A stretch of 64,000 bases of DNA from Siphlonurus alternatus (lineage: Eukaryota; Arthropoda; Insecta; Ephemeroptera; Siphlonuridae). The position numbers and the translations under genes were made by a program. Shown here piece by piece: positions 10,880-22,929 of this stretch. The notes below the pieces were generated by a model. That model was not told where the DNA came from. It searched no databases and saw only the letters and a list, made by a program, of their open reading frames with translations. How positions within the stretch are numbered: position 1 is the first letter of the stretch; each line of letters starts with the position of its first letter. Where the stretch lies: positions 20,715,630 through 20,779,629 of the forward strand of contig OX463781.1 of the NCBI GenBank assembly GCA_949825025.1, read 5' to 3'.

Positions 10880-13800
10880 AATAAACTTCAGTACAAAAAT
10901 CATGTTTGGATATCGAAAATAACATTTTCAACGGAGATAGAAATAAAAAATCCTAAAATATGTGTAAGTCTACAGAATTTCCTTCACAGTAAACGCAAAC
11001 TGCAGACAATAATAATAAAGCTCCTACCCCCTATAAAGAATGCCTATAGCTTTCTATAATATTATATTTGTTAAAAAAATGACTTGATGTGTATTACATT
11101 AATAGGATAATTTAGGAATAAACATTCTTGAACTGCATTCATAAATATTTTTTAATGCAATGTTATACCTTTGGCTACAAAGGTCCTTTCTAAAAAAAAA
11201 AAAACAAACAAAAAAAAAAACATTATTATACGTTAGGAGGATTTTTATTTTCTTGGGCGTACTTAAAGCTACAGATTAGACCTCTACCTTTCTATTTTCA
11301 ATCAATTCAATGTTTTGAATTAGAATATAGAAAAGTTACATTTGCAATTTTAATAGAAACTTTAATTTTGAGGTACACTCACATCGACTTGAAAAACTTT
11401 CATCGCTAAGAAATGACAATAGAGTCAATGTATTGCCATCTCGTTGCACGGTGAGTTTTCAGGGGCGCCGACTGCACGCACATTCACGTAAAAACCTGAC
11501 TTCCCAAATTGAATCGCGCACCTCTCTGTTGCTATTTTTTACCTGTCATCACAGCTAATGATTGCTACCATTTTATCATTATTGTTTGTTTTATAAAAAT
11601 TTAGAAAGCTTCCTATTGTTGGTCCAGTCTATGGTTTAGTATTTATTATATGAAATATTATATAACATATAAATTCTGAATTATATATATTTTATTTTTC
11701 AGTGTAAGAGACAACCAAAAGCCGCAATTGCTTCAGACGGGAAAGGAAAGCACTGTTGATATATAAAAAAAAACATTTGATACTATTACAATTGTAATTG
11801 GTTGTTATTTTTATGTTTAAGCTTCAATTATCCTTTCAACGAAACAGTTAACAGCCTGTAGTTAAATACAATAATTTAATTGCAAGTCATACATGAAAGT
11901 ACGTTTAGAATAAGAGGGGTCACTTCGGAACCGATTGATTCGATATGTGTTCTTCTTACTGTGGTATGAAATAAACGTTTGTACTCGTATGTTATACATT
12001 ATGTACTTTATTAGTTTCTCAAATTCTTCAGTTAAGTTATTGTATATAGGTCTATTTAATAATTAATAAATAACGATATAGAGTAATTAAGTTTAAAAAA
12101 AATGTAAATGATACGTAAATTTTATCAACTTGCATTGTGTGTAAATTATCATGTATTTATTAATAGCATCATTTTGCATTTTATTTGTGATACTTAATTA
12201 TAAAGTAAAAAATTAATTATGATTTTATGTCTCTGTTACTGTTACTGAAAAGCTCCATAGCAACAACATTAACAACAAATATTGCAGAAGTACTGAAGTG
12301 CTAAAACTTTTCGCTTAGAAGTCCTCCCCCCACCCCCTTCTCCTATATGAGATAATCACTGCTTACCAAAAATGTATTGCCTCTATAAGTATTATTGATT
12401 TTAATAAAACCAGAGCATATATACCATCGTACTGAAACTATGAATATAATATAATATTAACACAATTATAAAAATTGTTCTGATAGTGTATGTTAGTATT
12501 TTACCTATTATCACCTTCATATGAGATACTAAAAATATGAAATGATTTTCTGTGTTAGTAAAATGTGAGAAAATCAATTTATGTAAAAATCAATTAAATC
12601 GTAATTAGTCATAATTAATAAAAATTAATTAATTAACAAAAAGTTTGTTAGTAGCAAAGTATGAAAGTTATGTAGAAAAGTAAACTATTTTAAAATTTAT
12701 ATTGAAAGTTGTAGTCTCGTTTTAAGATACTGGTTTTAAATGCCGCCGAGTGTACTACTCAGAGAAACGAATCAGTCTTTTCCATACACTCAACTGTCTT
12801 GCTGGTCTATTCTTATTTCTCTCTCATTTTCTCTTCATCTCATTTCCCCTCCATCCCCCTCCACCACCCCACACTCTCTCAGCTTTATTGATTTCTCGTC
12901 CCTACTCATCAACCCCCTTCCTCACAAACCCTTTCCTTAGTTACTAAGATCTTCCCCCCTAACTCCCTCCCTTTCTCTCCCTCTCTTTTCAGATGCCCAG
13001 GAAGAAAATTTTACAACACAACAGCGCCACACATTGCCATTTTTTTCCCTTCTCTTATGCAAAAATCTTTTATATTATATAATATAAAAAAAACATCCCT
13101 CCATTTAAAAATTTCTTTAACAACAATAAGCCTCGCTAAAAAAGTACTTCTTGTAATAAGCAGTTTTTACACAATATGAACGTTTTCTCTCTAATTAAAA
13201 AAAATAACTTCTTTTTTTCTTCCATTTTTACGGCGTTGATATATAAAATCTCAACTTTTTGGAGAACATCATTTTAATTAGTTAATATATTTTGTAAACG
13301 TTCTTCTACAGGATTTCACCTGTATAATATAAAATAATTTATATTTATATAAAAAATAGAATGAATAGATCATAATTTTAAAAACAAGACTCATTTTTAG
13401 TTTTTTTTTTTTTTAAGAAACCGAATTAAAAAAACACATAAGAGCGGGGAACAGTCTCTAGCGGACAAATCTCCAACTAAAATTAATGTTTTTTTTACCG
13501 TCGTCCCTCTAAAGTATATTTAATAGTTATTTAGTTAGACGTGACCTTCTTTTTAGTTGTCCTGGTCAGTTTTATTATCGATCGTAATTATTAGCTTTAC
13601 TGTTGAATAGTTAATTCGTTTAATTATGTAATACGAGAGTAGTTATTTTAAAATTTTAATACTGTTAGTCATTAACCTAACTTTACGATTATCCATGGAT
13701 AATGAAAATCATATGATAAAATAACACATATATACTTTCTAATGATAATAATAGTTTAATTTTCAACATCGTAGCCATGCTATAATATCTATCTATAGTA

Positions 13801-14370
13801 TGGTAATATTTATATAGTTATTTTTTAATCATCATGATACGGCAAAACCTTGGCCCACACTTACCTGCAGCACATAATAACCACATAATAATTCATTCAA
13901 TGCAATGTACCTTATATATATGATGGCATATACAATATGTCTATAAGAAGTTTTACAAGAAGTATAAATATTTACAATTTTATCACTATTTTAAATCAAT
14001 GTTAATTGCCCAATGTTTTATTGTATTGAAACATATTATTATGCTATTTTCTTTTATATATAAACAAACAAATAATTATTTTTGTCATCCTGATTTGCTA
14101 GTGATACATTTAAATTTTATAAGACTATAAATATATAATTTTTGTCTTGTTAATAACTCAATAAAAATAATAAATTATTTACAAGAATAACAACAAGAAA
14201 TTTATACCATCAATAGTATAGAGAATACATGTTAAAAACTTATGAAAGTTTTACATTATAGTTAAAAGTTTTTTTTTTTTTTTTCAAACAATTTAGCTAT
14301 GGAAATTATTATATATTAGTTCAGTTGGCTTGATATATTGTTGCTCATTATAACGTAGCAGTTATCACGC
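10880..14370. other. AT-rich desert with a pyrimidine tract
   Basis: Mostly AT-rich. The segment 12800-12985 is almost pure C/T on the + strand and yields spurious Ser/Pro/Leu ORFs. A minus-strand donor-like GTAAGT near 13860 has no plausible exon beside it. Confidence 0.5.
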
Positions 14371-14384
14371 GAGCTCTAGATACT

Positions 14385-14500
14385 TCCCCCCCCCCCCTAA
14401 CCGTGTCATGAGGAGCCCGACCGTCCCATCCATGTGATGTGTGTCACGGTGCAACGGACGACCCTGTCACACCACATTGCAGCCATAGTGTAATATTGCA
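14385..14500. other. Short GC-rich island
   Basis: About 115 bp after a C-run (near 14386-14397) with CpGs and a GTGTGTCACGGTG motif. No coding frame. Confidence 0.3.
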
Positions 14501-15059
14501 GTGGTTTAGTAATTCAAGCATCGAGTGTTTTCATGTGTTATGAAATTAAACTTTTTTTATTTAGTAAAAATTATAATGACTCACCTACTTTGATGTTGCC
14601 TGTTTTAAAGATCGATTTATTTTATATAGTAGCAAATTATTAATTAAATTTGCAGAATTTCACAGCATTTAAAATAAACAAGATTAAAAAATGTACTTCT
14701 TATAATATATTATTATAAGAATAATTTGTATTTAGGATTGCCTCAAAATAATTTAGATTGTTATATTTTGTCTTTGCCCACTTTTCATTCTTCATTTGAA
14801 TCCAACTTTTCCCCACCCCCTCACTATAAACTTCCCACTTTGTGTACACTCATAACATTTTGACATCAATGCTATGAAATATTGCACTGATGCAATATGA
14901 AATATTGCACTGCATGCAAAATAAGTTTATTTAAAAATGTATTAATTGACAAAAACTAGTATATTCTCATCATGGCTGAGATTTCCACATTTCTTTCAAT
15001 CATAATGTATATTTGCTAATCCGGTATACTAAATTTACGTCATAACCTTTTACTAATTC

Positions 15060-15208
15060 TTCAAGTGTTCTCCACATGTGTAGAAGACAATGAGGACAGT
15101 GTGACCTCGTGCGATGACCTTCCAGAAGACTGTGGTATACCCTCGGAGACATCGCGCGGTGTCACACTGATAATAAGCACGAGACTGCCACCGAGCGCCT
15201 CAGAATGA
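15060..15208 (+). other. Exon-like island, open acidic frame
   Basis: The + frame ending at the TGA near 15206-15208 is open from about 15026. It includes an acidic, Cys-containing stretch (VEDNEDSVTSCDDLPEDCGI). A TACTAAT branch-like motif precedes CTTCAAG. No consensus donor is visible and the protein is not recognised. It could be a terminal exon fragment or only a regulatory island. Confidence 0.15.
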
Positions 15209-16459
15209 ATTGTTTTAGTCTTTAAATAGACGACATTCTAACTATCACAGCCATTATTTTACATCACAAAACACAACAAAAAAAAAATCATTTAATATAT
15301 TATTAAGTTTATATGTATAACAAATTTTAACTTAATATATTTAAGAGGAAAAAAAACATGTTGCCATGTTATAAATATCATCAACTTTGTTATTTTATTA
15401 ATATTAGTGTATGAATTATTGTTTATAGTTCTATAATGTAATTTTTGAAAGTTTCGTTATATTAATATTATTCTCATTAAAAGCATTTAAAATAATTATG
15501 ATTTATTGCAGTAGTTTACTTATAATGCTATACGAATTTATATGAATATATTGAACGTTTGAAGGTCGCTGAGTTGCTTAAATTTACATAATCTTATTTG
15601 GTCTGCATTTTTATTAATATTTTGTTTCTTTAATAAGTTAAACAATTATAGACCATCGATATTCACTGTATATCACTTGTAATTATTTAAATTTTGTATT
15701 ACATTTTAAACACATGGCATTAGTTGCACCATAATTTATCCTCTATATAATCACAATATTTTGTTCGTAAATACTAAACTGAATGTATAATAGGAGTTTT
15801 GCACACTCAATCTTTATGTACTGGGACATAATTATAAGTCGATCGGGTCATGCAGAAACTGTATAGTGGGCAAGGCTTTCGAACAGATCTAATGTGATTC
15901 CTTCGGTTTTAATATATAGTTAAAATTTGAGATATATTAAAATCAGGTCGCTCTCATGGCATTGTGCAACCATAACTACAGATTTGCATTGTATACAGAA
16001 ACATAAACAACAATGTCCAGCAAATATATAATAATGTATATTAAACAAGGCAACTGTAAATTTAATTACCTAGAGTTAAAAGTCCTCACGTCGTCATTTT
16101 AATACTCCCTTCTCTCCCCCTCATATATATAAACAATTAGTGTAAAAATTATATATTATAGGGAGCTGATGACGTTTAATGTTATTTTTTTAAGTTAAAT
16201 CTCCAGATATGGGAGTTTTTAACACTGCTATAAAGTATAATTAACGTATTTTGATTTCAATATTTTATAATAGATTTGCTATTCAATCATTCGTCATCAA
16301 ACTATGCACGAGTTTTCTTCTCCCTCGAGATAGCTTCTTCTTCATTAAGTTGCTCGTTCTCAGAATTTCTTACTAGAGGTGTCAGTAAGAATGGATATGG
16401 AGAATTAGATTGCAACCTGACTTCAGACGAGGAAAATCTCGTGTGGTTCCTGCACTCAC

Positions 16460-16561
16460 CTTGGGGGCTTCTCACTCAAATGTCACGAGTCTCTTCATTT
16501 TCTACATGCCCTGCATTGTTAACACGCTTTGACATTGATGCTGATAAAGTACATTATTGCT
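16460..16561 (-). ncRNA. Candidate non-coding or UTR exon
   Basis: On the minus strand a strong acceptor (CCTCTTTTTTTCTGTGATCCAG) precedes a 102-nt segment that ends at a strong donor, AAG|GTGAGT. All three frames contain stops, so if it is spliced it would be untranslated or part of a long non-coding RNA. The + strand here holds a 109-codon ORF (16276-16605) with no recognisable similarity. The evidence is splice-site context only. Confidence 0.2.
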
Positions 16562-17759
16562 CTGGATCACAGAAAAAAAGAGGTGATTTATTATTTTATA
16601 TATAGTAATAACTTTATTTAATTGAGTTTATTAAATTATATAAATAACAGATCAATATATTATATTTTGTTATATATCATTTTCTGGCATTTAGCAAGCA
16701 ATCAACTTCCATTATATCAAATGTTATTGGCCTTGACCTGGTCTAGGGTTGTAAACCTTTATATAGAAATTATTTTTCTTAATTACAAAATAATAATCAA
16801 CAGCAGTATATAGGACGATGTTCTCTCACTCGCCACTGTAATATAATATATAATATTAATTGAAAGAAAAATAAGGTATAGATTCGCCATTTTTTTTTTT
16901 TTTACAAATTAAATTAATGAAACCTATATTAATCAAAGCTATTAATGATTGCAAATTGATGAATTATATAAATTATTGACACATAGAGATTTTGCACCAC
17001 TTCTTTAGTGTTGTTAGGGGAGGATAATTTTGGTCCGGAGAGCAGCCGTGAGGGTGCAGTCCGCGTCCAAATCAACAACTTCATTGGCGTGAAGTTAACA
17101 AAGGAAAATAATTTCAAAATATGTTTAATTTTATTGTATAATAAATTAATAAAATCATAATAATAATATAAAATTAATAATGATGCTATATATTTTAATT
17201 TTTTCAAATTTAATTTCAGAAACTATTTTTAAGATAAACATTATAAATTAATATTTCTTTTAATTTATTATTTGACGACACCCCATTGAAATATCGTAAG
17301 AAGGTATTGACAACTGATCTGTATGAAACGTCATTTTGAGAATATTTTGCTCAGGTAAGAACAGCTCAGAACTGCTCGCTATTGAGACACGGCTGTACAG
17401 TTTGTTTATTATATAGTTTATTTGAAAATTTTAATTACATTTAAAAAATTATAGACAATTATTAACAGTTTCATTTCTTTCTTCTTTTCAGCGTCCTGTC
17501 ACTGCATGGGTGTCCTCTAGTTACGATATATTTTCTCTCTTTCTCTGGCTCGTCTGCTTGCTTACAGGTGCGCATCTGCATTTCATTCATTGAGTGGCAG
17601 CCGGTCACTGTTATCTGCCACTTCATGATAACGTGTAATATGAAAAGGTGAGCTCTTTTAAAAAAAAAATCAGTCGAAGGCTGCTGCTTTTTCAGAAAAA
17701 TTTTTTGTGTCATAAATAATTTAATTCCCATTTTATATATTTTATTTTATTGTTACCAG

Positions 17760-18720
17760 ATATACATGCCCATCTAATTTGTTGCGAATACAGCCTTTTG
17801 CTGAAAGAAAAGTAAAATATCTATCATTCCGTATTTACTCAAGGAAATTCATAAATATCAATATATAAAAATAAAATATATAAATAATAATCAATACTCA
17901 CTGTCCCAGATATCTTTGTATAATATGGATTTTATTTTTTTATTTATTTATTTTTTTGTAATTCATGTAATAATATCCTAATTGCCTGTTTAAAAAATTG
18001 CCAATTATAACATCAACTACTTAAAAAATTTCGTCTTCAACTCATCCTTTACACGTCTCAGCCTAATCCTTTTGTCTCTACAACGTATGTCTTATATTTC
18101 CTCTTCATTCAAAGTGAGGATGAAATGAAAACAATATTTCTAACATAAATACTCAAGAAGAGGAAAAAATACGTAATCTCGTCTTTGTTCCTCTTTTTTC
18201 CTCTAAAATGGTGCAAAATAAGAGGACAAAAGACCGACTGGAGGAGAGCTTAATAGCGAAGAAAAGATGAAATTTATTTCAACTCGGGTCACTTAAGAAT
18301 GTAATAGATAAAACGTAATCTCATCTTTTTGTATTGGAAATGGTGCACCCGAAGATGAATATCATCATGAAATAGACAACGAAGAAATTTATTTCAACGG
18401 GAAGGGGTGTACTCAGATTACAACATTAATATTTTATTCCATGAACATGACTCATGCATTAAATGACATAATATATGATTATATACGAATTTAATTCTGC
18501 TTACTGTCAATATATATACAAAAAAATAAACACGTAATATATTGATTTATTTAAAAAAAAAAAATCTGTACTCATTAGTTCTCTTTTAGATTAAAAAGTC
18601 CCGACAAGAAGAATCAAGGAAGAAAAAAAAAAGAAGAAGACATTCTATTACTAATCAATGAGTTTTCAATGACCATGACAGATGACTAGCTAGCTAGCTT
18701 GAGTGGTATCAATTCTGACT
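17760..18720. other. AT-rich desert
   Basis: No gene, repeat family or RNA was recognised. Purine-rich patches such as 18600-18640 are simple sequence. Confidence 0.5.
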
Positions 18721-18721
18721 T

Positions 18722-19110
<389 letters not shown>

Positions 19111-19367
19111 CGTAGCTAGAGCTTCATTACAATACTAAGATGCTATATGCGAGAAAGAAATGACGCTATATAGAAATGGGCGTTTATATAGCAAGAGCTA
19201 TCTCAAGTTTCTTTTTCGCTCATAACAGGCAGCAGTCAGTGCTACCATGGTGGTTTATTTAGAAACCACTACAGTATATATACGTACTTCTTTATGGCTA
19301 GCTTTTATTTTTATTTTTCAGTTAAATCAACTCAATATTTACTTCACACTCTACATTTTTATTTTCA

Positions 19368-19371
<4 letters not shown>

Positions 19372-19443
<72 letters not shown>
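19372..19443. repeat. (TA)n microsatellite
   Basis: About 72 bp of perfect TA dinucleotide. Confidence 0.98.
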
Positions 19444-19446
<3 letters not shown>

Positions 19447-19574
19447 GTTAAATATTCATTGCGTACTTACTTTTTAACTGACCGCTGGCAGTATGTTAGC
19501 TGGTCAATTTCAGGTCATGTGGTTCACAACAGTCAAGCTTGCCTCAACGGGAGCTGCTAGCGTTGAGGCCCTCA

Positions 19575-19619
19575 GAGTCAGTACAAGGTGGGTAAACCTT
19601 TACCCACCTTGAGTCAGTA
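19575..19619. repeat. Perfect hairpin between 9-bp direct repeats
   Basis: GAGTCAGTA (19575-19583) and GAGTCAGTA (19611-19619) flank a 27-bp insert. The insert plus the first base of the right repeat form a perfect 13-bp-arm hairpin, CAAGGTGGGTAAA-CC-TTTACCCACCTTG. It resembles a target duplication around a minimal palindrome. The right-hand copy reads TTGAGTCAG, close to an AP-1 site. Confidence 0.85.
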
Positions 19620-20619
19620 TAGGACACATTCAAGTGTAATGATTTTTTTTTATAATTACATCAATTCAGATATATTAATGATACCTTTGCGTTGAGCAAA
19701 TTGTAGATTTATCATAATATATAATATTAGATACTTGTAAATATTATATTTTTATGCTCTTAATTAAATTTTAATTTTAGTGAATTTTTTTCCCTTCTTT
19801 CAAGTTAATAAAATCTTACTTTGTTGTCTGAAGGATTGATTGTTGATCTCACAGTCAGTTGATTGAGATCTCGCAATCGGCGCGCCTGAGTTCAACAAGA
19901 CTTGGAGGGGACTCGCCATTAATAGGTGGCATACAAATTTAGAAGTGAATCGGTCAAACCAGTTTTGTGAAAACTGAGATAAAAGTTTAACATTGGCCTT
20001 ATGGATGGAAACCGGAAATGGAGCTGTAGTGAGAAAACTGAATATTTTCATTCATGACATATTTATATACATTTGAATTTGCTCAAACCATAAGGGATAA
20101 AGTTTTAGAACATTCTTGATTTTTTAATATTTATTTCATTCGTTTCAGTCGTAGGAAGTATTCTTTGACTCCGAAGTAACTGAGATTCATTTTTAAATTA
20201 ATTAAAAATCAATTAAATTGGAAGTGATTTTATATGTATATAAAATTTTAAAAGGAGAAGTTTAAAAATCCATTTAAACAACAATTCAAATGAATGACTA
20301 TTCACAAGTAAAATCAATCTAAGTTAAAGAAAGAAGAAAGTAAATTAAAAGTTTATAAATTGAAACATTTTCTGGAGCATGAAACCAAGTTACTGTTGCA
20401 TAAGGATATATGCTTTTGACAAACAAGATTCGAACCAATTGAAAATAACGTTGTAATGAAGGAGAGATATAGATAGAGAGAGAGATGAGGCTTTGTGCTA
20501 CATCATATTTCTATTGTCTTACAAGAAATTGCATGCGCATAGTATTAATGCTTTTAATCCATCGAAGGAATAAGTAGAGCTAGAGGGAATAAGGAAAGAG
20601 GGGTGAGGAGGGGAGTATG

Positions 20620-20952
20620 GTAGCGTGATTAATTCGACGGCGCGTGAGAGGCAGCATCAGTAGGAAGGTTTGGTCCAAGTTATCAGAGTGGACCAGCAAC
20701 CAAGTAAGAAGCAGGAGGTTGTAGCGTTCGCCTTGGGGCGGAGGTGCTCTGGCTGCATCATCCCAGGGGATCCTTGGAGACACTACAGCAAGCAAGCACA
20801 AATCCTGCCGGTCCACCGCCCAGCAATGTCCTTTAGCTGGCGGCTTGTCATACTAACTGTCTTAGCTAGATCCCTCCCCCAAGCACCCCTGCACTGTCGT
20901 ACTGACGACGAACCAAGTTCTGACCTCCCACCACTCCCTTCTGGTCTTAGAT
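20620..20952 (+). other. GC-balanced exon-like island; possible small secreted ORF
   Basis: A 94-codon + frame (20670-20954) and a 78-codon minus frame (20580-20816) overlap here. Within the + frame, an ATG at 20826 in fair context (CAGCAATGTCC) starts a signal-peptide-like sequence: MSFSWR, then the hydrophobic LVILTVLA, then a Pro/Ser-rich stretch, stopping after 42 residues. No family is recognised and no good splice donor lies before the stop. Confidence 0.2.
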
Positions 20953-20959
20953 GACTTAC

Positions 20960-22080
20960 TCTAATTTACCTAAGGATTTACGTGATGCTGATGCATAACT
21001 AATATCAATATATTTATAATATGAAAGTTTATACTTAACTAAAAATATATATTAAAATATTATAATGTATTTATAATATAAAAAAATGATAAGGAAGTTT
21101 CTAATATATATTATATTTATGAAGAAAAAAACAAAATTAATATATTAATTTCAAAACTATCATTTTTCATGAAGGTTATAGATATAAATTCTTGCTTATT
21201 AGTAAATAGCATCCTTATCGAAAACAGAAGATGGGCAATTTGGAATTATAGTGGCTCAAATTACTTTTTAATGAACAGTTGCCCTAGTTATTCCATAATA
21301 AACTGGCCAATATTTTATAAAAACCATGACCTTTACAAGAAAGTAACCTGGATTTTCATTGTTTGTTATTCTGTAATATAAGGTAATCATTAAATCTATA
21401 AGTATTAACCTGAAAGCACATCAAACCATTGGTTTTGGCACAGAAAATATGTAAACGAATCGTTACAATTAATTAATTATAGAAACTTAATTTTACAAAA
21501 AAATAGACTGATTAAACTTCAATTCAAAGGTAATGAAACAAGCTTTACCTATCATTGATATTCAAATGAGCACGCCAAGAACAATCTTTGAAATCTGTGC
21601 AATTCATTTAAATGGAAGATTTTGTCATACATTCAAGCATATAGTCAATCCGGCAGTAATTTTTTAATGAAATGTACATCGAAGCATTTTATAGTAAAAA
21701 GAGACAGTAATTTTTATGCATCTTATCACTTATATTACTAGTTAAGTGAATTAAATTATTTGTCTTCTTGTAATAAAATCATATTAAAATATTTTATCCT
21801 TGCTCCACTTAAACTATATTACAAACTTTCATTAACAATATTAACGTCTTAAACCTTCGTCAATAATAACAATAAATTTAATAATTGAAAATTTCATGAA
21901 TATAATTTTACTTTACTAATACTATATATATTCAATTCACCCAAGTTTAATACTTGTATAGATATATGTTTGCCTTAAGGGTATATAATTATGGAAAAAG
22001 GGACGCTCGTTGGAGTTAGTTTGGAGAGTTAGGAATATGGTTAGGATGGTTGGTTAGTTAGATTGACCGTGTACTTCTCT
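20960..22080. other. AT-rich desert
   Basis: No supportable feature beyond short AT-rich words. Confidence 0.5.
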
Positions 22081-22239
22081 TATATGAGTAAATCCTTCAA
22101 ACCCTCCTTCCTCCTCTTTCTACATCCCATAACTCCTTCTCTATACCACAACCATATAGCTTTACTATATATAATATATATATATATATATAAATATATA
22201 GTCTAGTTGTGACAATGTCTAAGAAAGTTATAGCAGTTA

Positions 22240-22850
22240 TAGTAGAGGTTGAGGAGGCAAGGCGAAAAGGGAGAAGGAGGGTTGGGTGGTGGCTTGAGAG
22301 GGTGGCATGGTGGAAAGAGAAGTAGTTGAATGGGGTTAGTATGGTTTGGGTTTGATGCTGAGCGGTATGCATAATGTTAGGAAAAGCAGAAGCAGGAGGA
22401 GGGATAGATGGAGAAAGTGGGTGGTTGTGAGATGGTGAAATAAGAGAGAGAGAAGAAGAAGAAGGAAGGGTTGCTTGTTGGTTAGTTAGGACGGCTGGTG
22501 CCTCTACTGATGCTACTTGCCATTGCTACTAGCCTATGCCCGGGGTTTTGGTCTTCTCTCTCTGTTGGGAATAAGTAAGGGCTTGAGAACTGGCTGGACC
22601 TTTAGAGATGCTGCTGCCCGGGCAAGACTTCCTCCCTCTCCTTGCCAAGCCCACTTGTGAAACTTACTAAGGCCTCCTCCTCCTTGGTCCCTCGCTCGCC
22701 GCTTGCTTCACCCTCCTCTTCTATATACACATTGCACTGATGATGATTATGCCTCCTCCAACGCCACCACCACCAAGCTTGCCTACTGCCTTACCCTCCC
22801 ACCCGTCCGCCTGCCGCCCATACATATACAACGTAAAGAAGAGAGAGAAG
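22240..22850. other. Purine-rich then pyrimidine-rich switch
   Basis: On the + strand 22240-22490 is strongly G/A-rich and 22530-22830 is strongly C/T-rich, so strand composition flips at about 22500. Short ORFs in it are compositional. No gene is called. Confidence 0.5.
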
Positions 22851-22929
22851 ATTATCGATTCAAGACATACACGACGATGGAGATGAGAAGTAAGGGGGAA
22901 GAATCTCTCTGGTATTAATTGGTCAGAGA

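Noticed and set aside
13850..13875. Consensus splice donor on the minus strand (CTGCAG|GTAAGTG)
   Set aside because: The adjoining would-be exon is AT-rich with stops, and no acceptor of matching quality is nearby.
15240..15275. TATCACAGCCATT, matching the start of miR-2/13 family microRNAs
   Set aside because: The match ends after 13 nt and no complementary upstream arm exists to form a precursor hairpin.
16276..16605. 109-codon + strand ORF
   Set aside because: No recognisable motif. Several ORFs of this length are expected by chance in 64 kb, and splice-like signals point to the other strand.
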